Assembly (NCBI RefSeq): GCF_003129605.1
Contig: NZ_QBDX01000001.1
Coordinates: 248,001 to 312,000, forward strand
Reading direction: 5' to 3'
DNA length: 64,000 nt
Source: Hyphobacterium indicum
GTDB lineage: Bacteria > Pseudomonadota > Alphaproteobacteria > Caulobacterales > Maricaulaceae
A program made the translations under genes and the position numbers. Under the pieces are notes generated by a model that had not been told where the DNA came from, did not search any database, and worked only from the letters and a program-made list of their open reading frames with translations. Below are positions 28,462-36,660 of this stretch, piece after piece; within the stretch, counting starts at the first letter, position 1; each line of letters starts with the position of its first letter.

Positions 28462-29637
28462 ATGACGGCGCCAAAATCACTCATTGATACCGCCGCGCGC
28501 TTTTGCGACTGGATGCGGGACGCCGCTCTGCCAGTCTGGGCAGAGGCAGGCTGGGATGAGCAGCGCGGCGGCTTCCATGAACGCCTCAATCTTGACGGTA
28601 CACCGGATCGGGAGGCCGTGCGGCGTGTGCGCTCGCAAGCGCGGCAAGTCTATGTCTATGCCCATGCCCATGAGCTGAACTGGTTCGATGGCAAGGCGCT
28701 GGCTCTGAACGGGCTCGACTATCTGGTCGACAAGGCCTGGCAGACGGGGGGCGCCGGGGGCTGGGTGATGAAGCTCAATCCCGATGGCTCTGTCGCTGAC
28801 AGCACCTGTGATCTTTATGAGCAGGCCTTTGCTCTTCTGGCGCTGGCGCACGTCTATCGCATTACGCAGGACGCCCAGATCAAGGCCCTGGCCCGTGACA
28901 CGCTCGCCTTCATTGATGATACGCTCGGCCATACCGCCGGCGGATGGCGCGAAGCCGAGCCGGACCGCCAGCCGCGCCGCCAGAATCCTCATATGCACAT
29001 GTTCGAGGCCAGCCTTGCCCTGCATCAGGCCTTTGGCGGGCAGGGCCATCTCGCCCGCGCCGGAAATATCCTGCGGCTGATGCGCGATCACTGGCTGTTT
29101 CCCTCGGGCGGGCTGCGGGAGGTGTTCAACCCCGACTGGTCGCCACTGACCGGTCCGGAAGGCCGCAAGACCGAGCCTGGACACCAGTTTGAATGGGTCT
29201 GGCTGCTGGACCGCTATGCCGCCTTGTCCGGCGACGAAACCGGACCGGAAGTGTCCAGTCTCTATGCCTTTGCCAAAGCCTATGGCCGGTCACCGGTGAC
29301 CGGACTGATCGTTTCGGCCGTCCGCGATGACGGCGTTGTGCTCGACGGAGCGGCCCGGACCTGGCAGCAGACCGAACACCTCAAGGCCGCGCTGGTGCAG
29401 GGTCAGACAGGACGGTCCGGTGGATGGGGTAGCGCCCAGGACGCCCTGCATCAGCTCTTCACGAAATTCCTCAACCCCGCCCCCACGGGTTGCTGGGTGG
29501 ATGCCTATGACGCAGCTGGAAACCCGGCCGTAAAGACTATCACCGCATCCACGCTCTATCATCTGCTGGTGGCGGCGGCGGAGACCGACCGCATTCTCAA
29601 TCAACAGGGCCAGGCCGGCCTCAGGGTGGTGAAGTGA
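28462..29637 (+). CDS. AGE-family sugar isomerase (mannose-6-phosphate isomerase-like)
   Basis: About 391 aa from the ATG at 28462 (GGGA 6 bases upstream); an ATG at 28456 is possible. The alpha6/alpha6-barrel AGE family is recognised from RSQARQVYVYAHAHELNW, STCDLYEQAFALLALAHVYR, PHMHMFEASLALHQ and PGHQFEWVWLLDRY, whose His residues form the isomerase site. Its stop overlaps the ManC gene's GTG (GTGA). Coupling to a GDP-mannose enzyme points to mannose/fructose-6-phosphate isomerisation (Pmi-type) rather than N-acylglucosamine 2-epimerisation. Confidence 0.85.
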   Translation: MTAPKSLIDTAARFCDWMRDAALPVWAEAGWDEQRGGFHERLNLDGTPDREAVRRVRSQARQVYVYAHAHELNWFDGKALALNGLDYLVDKAWQTGGAGGWVMKLNPDGSVADSTCDLYEQAFALLALAHVYRITQDAQIKALARDTLAFIDDTLGHTAGGWREAEPDRQPRRQNPHMHMFEASLALHQAFGGQGHLARAGNILRLMRDHWLFPSGGLREVFNPDWSPLTGPEGRKTEPGHQFEWVWLLDRYAALSGDETGPEVSSLYAFAKAYGRSPVTGLIVSAVRDDGVVLDGAARTWQQTEHLKAALVQGQTGRSGGWGSAQDALHQLFTKFLNPAPTGCWVDAYDAAGNPAVKTITASTLYHLLVAAAETDRILNQQGQAGLRVVK

Positions 29638-30698
29638 TCCGCGTCCGTCCAGCCATTCTGTGTGGCGGTTCCGGCGAGCGGCTCTGGCCGCTCTCGCGCA
29701 AGGACAAGCCAAAACCGTTTCACCGGCTGCTCTCGGACCGGACCTTGTTTGAAGACACCTTGATGCGGTGCGCGGGGGAAGGTGAAGGCATCGGTTTTTC
29801 GGCACCGCTCATCATCGCGGGGGAAGCCATTGAAACGCCGGTGCGCGCCGGGTTGAAAAGCACCGGTATCATACCGGCGGCGCTGGCATTCGAGCCGGCA
29901 GGCCGCAACACCGCACCCGCCGCCGCAATTGCCGCCCTGCTCGCCCAGAAGCAGGACGGGCCGGAAGCGCTGGTCCTGCTGGTACCGTCTGATCATCACA
30001 TTGCGCCTGTCACCAAATTCCGCGAAACCATTGCCGCGGCTGCTCCGCTCGCAGCAAACGGAAAGATCGTCGTTTTTGGTATTCCACCAACGCGGCCGGA
30101 AACCGGCTATGGCTATATCAGGCAGGGCGCGCCGCTGGGCGAAGGCTTTGAGGTTGCGGCGTTCGAGGAAAAACCGGACGGAAAAACCGCAAAAGCCTAT
30201 CTGGAAAGCGGTGATCGGCTCTGGAATGCAGGCCTGTTTCTGTTCCGCGCCGATATCCTGCTGCAGGAACTGGCGCGTTTCGAACCGGAAATTCTGAGCG
30301 CTGTAAAGGAATCACTCGGGGCCGATGGCCGCATTGATGCGGCCGCTTTTTCGCGCAGCCCGTCCGTACCGCTGGACATTGCCGTGATGGAGCGCACCGC
30401 CCATGCTGCCGTCATCCCGACGCGTTTTCACTGGTCGGATGTCGGTACATGGCCATCACTGGCCGATGCGCTGGAGACCGATGAGGACGGCAATATCCTC
30501 ACCGGCGATATTGAAGCGATAGACTGCAAAAACAGCTATTTACGCGGTGAGGGCGTGACATTGACCGCGCTGGGTGTGGACGATCTGATTGTCGTCGCAA
30601 CCGGTGATGCCGTCTTCGTGGCCCCGCGATCACGGGCCCATGATGTCAAGAAAATCCTTGCCGAACTGAAAGTGAAAGGCCCGCCCTCTCTCCTGTGA
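29634..30698 (+). CDS. manC: Mannose-1-phosphate guanylyltransferase
   Basis: 354 aa. It has the nucleotidyltransferase signature ILCGGSGERLWPLSR (8-22), with KPKPFHRLL, FEPAGRNTAPAAAIAALLA, VPSDHHI, RPETGYGYI and FEEKPD all in place. It makes GDP-mannose from mannose-1-phosphate and GTP. At 354 aa it lacks the C-terminal cupin PMI domain of long ManC/AlgA proteins, which fits the separate isomerase encoded just upstream. The GTG start overlaps the isomerase stop. Confidence 0.93.
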   Translation: MIRVRPAILCGGSGERLWPLSRKDKPKPFHRLLSDRTLFEDTLMRCAGEGEGIGFSAPLIIAGEAIETPVRAGLKSTGIIPAALAFEPAGRNTAPAAAIAALLAQKQDGPEALVLLVPSDHHIAPVTKFRETIAAAAPLAANGKIVVFGIPPTRPETGYGYIRQGAPLGEGFEVAAFEEKPDGKTAKAYLESGDRLWNAGLFLFRADILLQELARFEPEILSAVKESLGADGRIDAAAFSRSPSVPLDIAVMERTAHAAVIPTRFHWSDVGTWPSLADALETDEDGNILTGDIEAIDCKNSYLRGEGVTLTALGVDDLIVVATGDAVFVAPRSRAHDVKKILAELKVKGPPSLL

Positions 30699-30701
30699 CA
30701 G

Positions 30702-30714
30702 CTCGAACTTCGAG
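30702..30714. promoter_or_regulatory. 13-base palindrome before the DUF4164-like gene
   Basis: CTCGAACTTCGAG is a perfect inverted repeat with a single central base, in the 59-base gap between manC and the DUF4164-like gene. It may be an operator for the DUF4164-zapA operon or a chance palindrome. No T-run follows, so it is not a terminator. Confidence 0.25.
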
Positions 30715-30757
30715 TCATACTTGAAGTTTTGGTCATTCCGGCTGATTTTAGCGCAAC

Positions 30758-31042
30758 ATGTCTAACACCACCGATCCGATGGCGCAGGCCATAGCGCGGC
30801 TCGACCGGGCTTTGAGCCAGGTCGAGAACCGCCTTCATCGCCTGCAGGCCGAGGCGCGCGACAGCGGCGACAGCGATGCCGATCGCGCCCGGCTCGCCGA
30901 AGAGCTCGACAAGGCGCGCGCCAGCGAAGCGGCCATGGCTGAAGCCGCAGAAGACGCCTCGCAGGCCCTCGGTCAAGCGATCGCGGAATTGCGGGCCGCT
31001 GCAGAGGCGGCGGAGGCTGCCGTGGAGGCCGGAAATGGGTAA
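30758..31042 (+). CDS. DUF4164-like small coiled-coil protein
   Basis: 94 aa, almost all helical and rich in Ala, Glu and Arg. Heptad-like repeats (ARLDRALSQVENRLHRLQAE, LAEELDKARASEAAMAEAA) predict a coiled coil. Small proteins of this kind (DUF4164) stand directly before zapA in many alphaproteobacteria, and this gene overlaps zapA by 8 bases. A role in cell division with ZapA is likely by association; it has not been shown as far as I know. Confidence 0.8.
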   Translation: MSNTTDPMAQAIARLDRALSQVENRLHRLQAEARDSGDSDADRARLAEELDKARASEAAMAEAAEDASQALGQAIAELRAAAEAAEAAVEAGNG

Positions 31043-31382
31043 GGTCTCTGTCACATTGAATGGCCGGGCTTTCACCATTGGCTGCGAGGACGGGCAGGAA
31101 AGCTATCTGCGCGAGCTGGCCCGCCATCTTGACGGCCATGTCACGGATCTCTCGAAGCAGGTCGGACAGATTGGCGATCTCAGACTGCTGTTGATGGCTT
31201 CGCTGGTGGTCGTCGACGAGTTGAAAACCGCCCAGAACCGGCTGGAAGCGCTGGAATCCCATCTCAACCGGCTGAAAAGCGAGGGCGTGCCGAAGGAAAA
31301 CGCCGGTTCTGACGGTCTGGTCGAAGCGCTGAACGGCATTTCCGCACGCCTTGAAGCACTGGCCACAGATGATCCCTCTTGA
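31035..31382 (+). CDS. zapA: Cell division protein ZapA
   Basis: 115 aa from ATG 31035, inside the end of the DUF4164-like gene. The N-terminus (GKVSVTLNGRAFTIGCEDGQ) and ESYLRELARHLDGHV are the globular ZapA head. A C-terminal coiled coil follows (LKTAQNRLEALESHLNRLKS). ZapA binds and bundles FtsZ protofilaments at midcell. Placement just before the 6S RNA and folate cyclo-ligase is the widely conserved order. Confidence 0.93.
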   Translation: MGKVSVTLNGRAFTIGCEDGQESYLRELARHLDGHVTDLSKQVGQIGDLRLLLMASLVVVDELKTAQNRLEALESHLNRLKSEGVPKENAGSDGLVEALNGISARLEALATDDPS

Positions 31383-31387
31383 GGATG

Positions 31388-31545
31388 TCCGCGGGGCAGC
31401 CCACATATGTCCGTGGCGGTCCCTGCGGCACTCGTCAGGACTTTAATTCCCCGCGGCCTTACATCTCGTCGAGGGAGCTGCCTCTGATTGGGATCGTGGT
31501 CCCTGATACGCGGCGCCCACCTGCATCTGTGGGTTCGATGGGAAT
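31388..31545 (+). ncRNA. ssrS: 6S RNA
   Basis: The 197-base gap between zapA and the folate cyclo-ligase is where 6S RNA lies in proteobacteria. The sequence shows a long imperfect hairpin: CCCACA at 31400-31405 pairs with TGTGGG at 31528-31533, with further pairing inward and a large central bubble. 6S RNA mimics an open promoter and sequesters sigma70-RNA polymerase in stationary phase. Ends are approximate. The call rests on synteny plus this fold. Confidence 0.8.
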
Positions 31546-31579
31546 TTACAAAGTCCAACGGTGACTGTGGGGCCGCTAC

Positions 31580-32152
31580 ATGTTCCTGAACTGGCGAAAA
31601 CAACGGGCACGGAAAACAGCCCTCGAGCGGCGCAAGGCCGCACAGGCGGCGCATCCCGAGGCCGCCAAAGCCCTCGTCACGCACTTTCCCGACGCGATAT
31701 GGCCCGGCGTGGGGGAGGTCGTGGCCGGCTACTGGGCGGCGCATTCGGAAATTGATGCCATCCGCCTGATCGAGACCTTTCACTGCGAACAGGCCCGCAT
31801 TGTCTTGCCGCGCGTCGCGGGGCCCGGCCAGCCACTGGAATTTCATGCCTGGCACCCGGACGATACTTTGGAGACCGGCGCGCATGGCATCGCTGTACCC
31901 AAAAAAGGCACGGCACAGCTCGTCCCGAACCTGCTTCTGGTGCCGCTGCTGGCCTTTGATGATCGCGGTTATCGTCTGGGCTATGGCGGCGGCTATTATG
32001 ATCGCACCCTTGCAGCGCTGAGAGCGGCCGGCCCCGTCACCGCGGTTGGCCTCGCCTTCGAGGCGCAACGGGTGAAAAAGCTGCCCGTGCAGCGCCATGA
32101 TCAGCGCCTTGATTGGATTGTCACCGAAAAAAGGGCATATCGCTTCGCCTGA
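31580..32152 (+). CDS. fau: 5-formyltetrahydrofolate cyclo-ligase
   Basis: 190 aa. The basic N-terminus (KQRARKTALERRKAA) and the signature GYGGGYYDRTLA identify the 5-FCL/YgfA family, with LVPLLAFDDRGYRLG just before it. It converts 5-formyl-THF to 5,10-methenyl-THF using ATP, returning folate to the active pool. This gene follows the 6S RNA as in E. coli and many alphaproteobacteria and may be co-transcribed with it. Confidence 0.93.
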   Translation: MFLNWRKQRARKTALERRKAAQAAHPEAAKALVTHFPDAIWPGVGEVVAGYWAAHSEIDAIRLIETFHCEQARIVLPRVAGPGQPLEFHAWHPDDTLETGAHGIAVPKKGTAQLVPNLLLVPLLAFDDRGYRLGYGGGYYDRTLAALRAAGPVTAVGLAFEAQRVKKLPVQRHDQRLDWIVTEKRAYRFA

Positions 32153-32169
32153 ACAGGAAGGCAGTCATT

Positions 32170-32988
32170 ATGCGGATAGCGTTTTTCGGCGATGTCATGG
32201 GCAAGTCCGGGCGTCAGGCCGTGCAGGAATACCTGCCGGGCCTTATCACCACGCTTGATCTCGACTTCGTCGCCATCAATGCCGAGAACGCGGCCGGGGG
32301 ATTCGGCATCACCGAACGCACGGCCAATGAGTTGTTTGACGCCGGGGCGGACGCCCTGACGCTTGGCAACCATGCCTGGGACCAGTCCGAAGCCCTGACC
32401 TTCATCGAGCGAGAGCCGCGGCTCCTGCGCCCGTCGAACTATCCGCCCGGGACAGCACCGGGCCGCGGGGCCGGCGTCTTTCCGGCAAGGAATGGCGCCA
32501 TGGTCTTCGTCATGAATGTCATGGGCCGCTTGTTCATGGATCCGCTGGATGATCCCTTCGTCTCGGTGGAAAAGGAACTCGCCGCGGCACCGCTGGGCGA
32601 GGTCTGTGATGCCGCCCTGGTCGATTTTCACGGCGAGGCGACGTCGGAAAAGAATGCCATGGGTTATTTCTGTGATGGACGCGCCAGCCTCGTGGTCGGC
32701 ACGCACACCCATATCCCGACGGCCGATCACCGCATCCTCCCGCAAGGCACCGCCTATATCACCGATCTCGGCATGACCGGTGATTACGAGTCCATCATCG
32801 GCATGGACCGGGAAGAGCCGATGCGCCGCTTTACCACGCGCATGCGCTCGGGGCGGTTTTCGCCAGCCGAGGGAGAGGGGACATTGTGCGGGGTCGTGAT
32901 CGAGACCGATGACCGCACCGGATTGTCAAAGACCGTCCATCCCGTGCGTATCGGCGGCATTCTTCATCAGGCCGAACCGGCGCTCTAG
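32170..32988 (+). CDS. YmdB-like metallophosphoesterase (TIGR00282 family)
   Basis: 272 aa from ATG 32170, with GGAAGG 8 bases upstream. Metallophosphoesterase motifs are MRIAFFGDVMGKSGR at the N-terminus, INAENAAGGFGIT, LGNHAWD and VVGTHTHIPTADH. YmdB proteins hydrolyse cyclic nucleotides and are widespread in bacteria. Its stop shares the bases CTAG with the convergent transaldolase gene. Confidence 0.9.
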   Translation: MRIAFFGDVMGKSGRQAVQEYLPGLITTLDLDFVAINAENAAGGFGITERTANELFDAGADALTLGNHAWDQSEALTFIEREPRLLRPSNYPPGTAPGRGAGVFPARNGAMVFVMNVMGRLFMDPLDDPFVSVEKELAAAPLGEVCDAALVDFHGEATSEKNAMGYFCDGRASLVVGTHTHIPTADHRILPQGTAYITDLGMTGDYESIIGMDREEPMRRFTTRMRSGRFSPAEGEGTLCGVVIETDDRTGLSKTVHPVRIGGILHQAEPAL

Positions 32989-33638
32989 AGCGCCCCCTTG
33001 CCGGCTTCGGCCCAGTCTTTCAGGAAGGCGTCCAGTCCCTTGTCCGTCAGCTCGTGCCGGATCATCGCATCGAAGATATTCGGCGGAATCGTGCAGGCAT
33101 CGGCTCCGGCCAGGGCGGAGCCTTCGACATGCGCCATCGTCCGGATCGAGGCCGCGAGGATATAGGTCACAAAGCCATGCTCGTCATAGAGCGTGCGGAT
33201 GTCCTTGATCAGGCCCAGCCCGTCCTGTCCGATATCGTCCAGACGGCCGATAAAGGGCGAGACGAAGGTCGCCCCTGCCTTCGCGGCCAGTAGCGCCTGT
33301 GACACCGAGAAGCAGAGCGTGACATTCGTGGGATGGCCCTCATCGCTCAGCGCGCGGCAGGCTGTCAGCCCGTCCACGGTCAGGGGCAGCTTGACGACGA
33401 TATTGTCGTGAAGGGCGCGCAGCTTCTTGCCCTCGGCAATCATCGTCGCGGCATCGGTGGCCACGACCTCGGCGCTGACCGGACCGTCAACCGCTTCGCA
33501 GATCGACTTCAGGCCGTCGAAGAAATCACCGCCGGCCTTGGCCACCAGGGACGGGTTGGTGGTCACGCCATCGACCAGCCCGCCCGTAGCACGATCAGCA
33601 ATCAGTCCGGCATCGGCGGTGTCCAGAAACAGCATCAT
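32985..33638 (-). CDS. fsa: Fructose-6-phosphate aldolase / small transaldolase
   Basis: 217 aa from ATG 33638, with AAGGAG 8 bases upstream. It is the short TalC/FSA type: MLFLDTADAG at the N-terminus, VDGVTTNPSLVAK, the Schiff-base lysine K83 in NIVVKLPLT and FVSPFIGRLDDIG. It acts in the non-oxidative pentose phosphate pathway, perhaps alongside the transketolase encoded nearby. Sequence alone does not separate transaldolase from F6P aldolase activity. Confidence 0.93.
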   Translation of the reverse strand: MMLFLDTADAGLIADRATGGLVDGVTTNPSLVAKAGGDFFDGLKSICEAVDGPVSAEVVATDAATMIAEGKKLRALHDNIVVKLPLTVDGLTACRALSDEGHPTNVTLCFSVSQALLAAKAGATFVSPFIGRLDDIGQDGLGLIKDIRTLYDEHGFVTYILAASIRTMAHVEGSALAGADACTIPPNIFDAMIRHELTDKGLDAFLKDWAEAGKGAL

Positions 33639-33794
33639 GGCAGCATCTCCTTGGTGTCCTGTCCTTCGCATATCGGCTGCCGGTGAAGGAAACGTGACGA
33701 GACGGCTTGGAGGATGCCCCCCACATGCGCTAACTAGCCGCCACACCAATTCATGCGTCCCGGACGGGCACGCTGCAAACGGAGGCGACCGGAC

Positions 33795-34544
33795 ATGGCC
33801 GGACACTCGAAATGGGCAAACATCCAGCACCGCAAGGGCCGTCAGGACAAGGCCCGCGGCAAGCTGTTTTCCAAACTGTCCAAGGAAATCACCATTGCGG
33901 CCAAGATGGGCGGTCCCGACCCGGACATGAATCCGCGCCTGCGTCTGGCGGTGGCCAATGCCAAGGGGCAGTCCATGCCCAAGGACAATATCCAGCGCGC
34001 CATCGACAAGGCGTCGGGCAATGATGTCGATGCCTATGAGGAAATCCGCTATGAGGGCTTCGGTCCCGGCGGTATCGGCATCATCGTGGAATGCTCGACG
34101 GATAATCGTAATCGTGCCGCGTCCGATGTGCGCACCGCCTTCTCCAAGAATGGCGGCAATCTCGGCGAAACCGGTGCGGTCGCCTTCATGTTCGATCAGG
34201 TGGGCGAGATCCGCTATTCCGAAGAGGTCGCCGACGAGGAAGCGATGTTCGAGGCCGCGATCGAAGCCGGGGCCGAGGATGTCATCTATGAAGCCGGCGA
34301 TGAGGATGAGGGCGAGCCCGGCGAGCGCATTGTCTTTTGCGCCCGCGATGATCTCGCAGAAGTGGCCGGCAATCTGCAGACCGCTCTGGGCGAGCCGAAA
34401 TCGGTGAACATCATCTGGAAGCCCCAGACGCTGACCCCGGTCGAAGCCGACAAGGTCGACAGCGTCGTCCGTCTGCTCGAAGTTCTGGATGATCTCGACG
34501 ACGTCCAGAATGTCTACGCCAATGCCGACTTCCCGGACGAATAG
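33795..34544 (+). CDS. yebC: YebC/PmpR-family transcriptional or translational regulator
   Basis: 249 aa from ATG 33795 with GGAGG 9 bases before it. The family start [18 protein letters not shown] is exact and is followed by [36 protein letters not shown] and YEGFGPGG. YebC proteins have been described as DNA-binding regulators and, more recently, as ribosome-associated factors that relieve stalling. It lies close to ruvCAB only loosely here; in many bacteria it is directly upstream of ruvC. Confidence 0.95.
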   Translation: MAGHSKWANIQHRKGRQDKARGKLFSKLSKEITIAAKMGGPDPDMNPRLRLAVANAKGQSMPKDNIQRAIDKASGNDVDAYEEIRYEGFGPGGIGIIVECSTDNRNRAASDVRTAFSKNGGNLGETGAVAFMFDQVGEIRYSEEVADEEAMFEAAIEAGAEDVIYEAGDEDEGEPGERIVFCARDDLAEVAGNLQTALGEPKSVNIIWKPQTLTPVEADKVDSVVRLLEVLDDLDDVQNVYANADFPDE

Positions 34545-34546
34545 GC

Positions 34547-35425
34547 GTGCAACCCGGTCTGACCTTCCTTGATGCCGTCAACGTTCCGTCCGGCCCAGGC
34601 ACGGGCGATGACCGCTACGGATTTGATGAAGGGCAGGGCACAGCCTGGGTCATTGACGGTGCCACCGATGTCGGCACGCGGCGGCTTTTCCCGGACATTG
34701 GCGAGGCTCCCGATGCGCCCGATTTCGGCTGGGCAAGCGATGCGGCCTGGTATGCCGACCGGCTCTCCGGACAGTTTCTGAATCCGCCGCAACCGGATGA
34801 AACACCCAGAGCCTATCTCGAACGCGTCATCGCAGATATTGATCGTCTGGCCCGCCGGGACGCCGTCGTCCCCATTGATGAACAGCCCCGTCACAATCTG
34901 CCCAGCGCCGGCGGCATCTGGATGCGGCGGCAGGAGGATGTGCTGGAATTTGCCGGGCTGGGCGATTGCGTCGCCATTATCCACACAGGCGGCCACACGC
35001 AATTCATCGGCAATCTGGACATGATCCGGGCCGAGCATGCGCTCAATCGCAAGCAATTGGCCGAACCTGCAGGCAAGGCGGGCGGCTATGCCAGCGCCCG
35101 CGAAACCCGCGGCCGGATGAATACGGAGGGCGCGCACTGGGTGTTTTCCCTGCACCCGGAAGCAGCGGCCCATGCCGAGGTGACGCAGGTACAGATCCGC
35201 GGCGAGGCCCATGTGCTCCTGATGTCGGACGGTTTCTTCCGTCTGGTCGAACCCTACGGGCTTTATGACATCAACACGCTGATGGACCGGGCGCTTGAGG
35301 ATGATGCCCTGCCGGACCTGACGGCGCAATTGCGTGCCGCCGAGCAGAACCCGGAGGACGATATCCGCCTCGGCCGTTTGAAAACCTCCGACGATGCCTG
35401 CGCGGTACTCGTGGAAATCAGCTAG
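34547..35425 (+). CDS. PP2C-like protein phosphatase domain protein
   Basis: 292 aa starting with GTG 34547, 2 bases after the yebC stop. PP2C-fold features are WVIDGATD near the N-terminus (the first metal Asp), AGLGDC (the second, GD), LLMSDGFFRL (DG) and SDDACAVLV at the C-terminus (DD). All metal-binding Asp positions appear kept, so it should be an active Ser/Thr phosphatase. Partners are unknown. The stop shares CTAG with the convergent gene. Confidence 0.75.
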   Translation: MQPGLTFLDAVNVPSGPGTGDDRYGFDEGQGTAWVIDGATDVGTRRLFPDIGEAPDAPDFGWASDAAWYADRLSGQFLNPPQPDETPRAYLERVIADIDRLARRDAVVPIDEQPRHNLPSAGGIWMRRQEDVLEFAGLGDCVAIIHTGGHTQFIGNLDMIRAEHALNRKQLAEPAGKAGGYASARETRGRMNTEGAHWVFSLHPEAAAHAEVTQVQIRGEAHVLLMSDGFFRLVEPYGLYDINTLMDRALEDDALPDLTAQLRAAEQNPEDDIRLGRLKTSDDACAVLVEIS

Positions 35426-36516
35426 TCTGCGGGCAGCGCATACCGCCCGATGACGGGCCGCGTCAGCGAGCCGAGCCAGAGATTGCCCTCATCATCCGGC
35501 ACCACATTCGCCAGCATGCCGAACCGGCTGTCCGGATCATGGAAGCTGTCGAGATAATTACCGTCCTCGTCGACAACGAGCACGAAGGCCTTTGTTTCGC
35601 CGGGGCGCAGCCACACCCATTCCGGCAATTTGGTAATCATCCGCGTCCAGAACGGGTTGCGGTGCAGGAAGCGCATGATGGGCACGCGCTGTGTGTCCAT
35701 GGCGATATAGAGACGGCCCTGACCATCGCCCATCAGCCCGTCGGGAATGCCTGGCAGATTGTCAGCCACGATTTCCAGTTCGCCCGCTTGCGGACCCTCC
35801 AGCCAGTAGCGCGACAAGCGATAGCGATAGGTCTCTAATACATAGACGGCGCGATTATCCGCCGACATGGCTACACCATTGGCGAAATACAGCCCGTCCG
35901 CCAGCACCTCCATTTCGCCCGTTGCCGGATCGAGTGCATAGAGCAGTCCATAGGGGCGGTTTTCGGCCATGTCATAGGCATATTGCGGCGTGCCCTGACC
36001 CGCACCCCAGCGGTAAGAGGCTTCGGAAAAATAGATCGTCCCGTCCGGCCCGATATCGAGATCATCGGCAAAGGCCAGCGGATGCTCGGTTTCACCCGTT
36101 GACAGCCGGGTGACCTCCCCGGACTCGACATTCACGCCATAGATCCCGTCAATCGCGGCGGCGATGAGCCGGCCTTGCGCATCCCATTGCAGGCCGAGAA
36201 CGGAAAAGCCGTCCGTCACCTGTGCCACCGTGTCTCCGGCCCAGCTTTCACCCGCCCGGACCAGCCGCACGATGGAACCGTCATGCTGGCCGGAATAGAC
36301 GGCGCCGTCCGGTCCGATCGCCACATCCTCGGATGTGTGCAGCAGGGGGTGGGAGATCAGCTCGGCATCGGCCAGCCGTCCGCGCGGTTCCAGAACGCCG
36401 GTGAGGGGCGGGGGTTCAGGCTCGTCCCAATGGGCGGGGTCAACCCGCGCCGGCCACGCCCACCATACCAGAAACAGCACGCCGAAAATGCCCAGAATGA
36501 TTGCCAGTGTCCGCAT
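35422..36516 (-). CDS. SMP-30/gluconolactonase/strictosidine synthase-like beta-propeller
   Basis: 364 aa with an N-terminal membrane anchor or signal (LAIILGIFGVLFLVWWAWP). It then forms a six-bladed beta-propeller of the strictosidine-synthase/SMP-30 superfamily: DVAIGPDGAVYSGQHDGSI, DDLDIGPDGTIYFSEASYRW, YFANGVAMSADNRAVYVLET and GIPDGLMGDGQGRLYIAM. Bacterial members are mostly uncharacterised lactonases or hydrolases. GGGGAGG precedes the ATG at 36516. Periplasm-facing location is predicted. Confidence 0.8.
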   Translation of the reverse strand: MRTLAIILGIFGVLFLVWWAWPARVDPAHWDEPEPPPLTGVLEPRGRLADAELISHPLLHTSEDVAIGPDGAVYSGQHDGSIVRLVRAGESWAGDTVAQVTDGFSVLGLQWDAQGRLIAAAIDGIYGVNVESGEVTRLSTGETEHPLAFADDLDIGPDGTIYFSEASYRWGAGQGTPQYAYDMAENRPYGLLYALDPATGEMEVLADGLYFANGVAMSADNRAVYVLETYRYRLSRYWLEGPQAGELEIVADNLPGIPDGLMGDGQGRLYIAMDTQRVPIMRFLHRNPFWTRMITKLPEWVWLRPGETKAFVLVVDEDGNYLDSFHDPDSRFGMLANVVPDDEGNLWLGSLTRPVIGRYALPAD

Positions 36517-36660
36517 GATCCCCGCCTCCCCTTGATCCGGCAGCCTAGCCGCAACGGCGGGCCTGCGGAAGCACCGCTTTTATCTGTGGGAAATCGGGCC
36601 GTCGCGCGTTAGGGCAACAGCCGAATCCCTTTATAGCTTCCGCCGGTACAACGCACGGGA

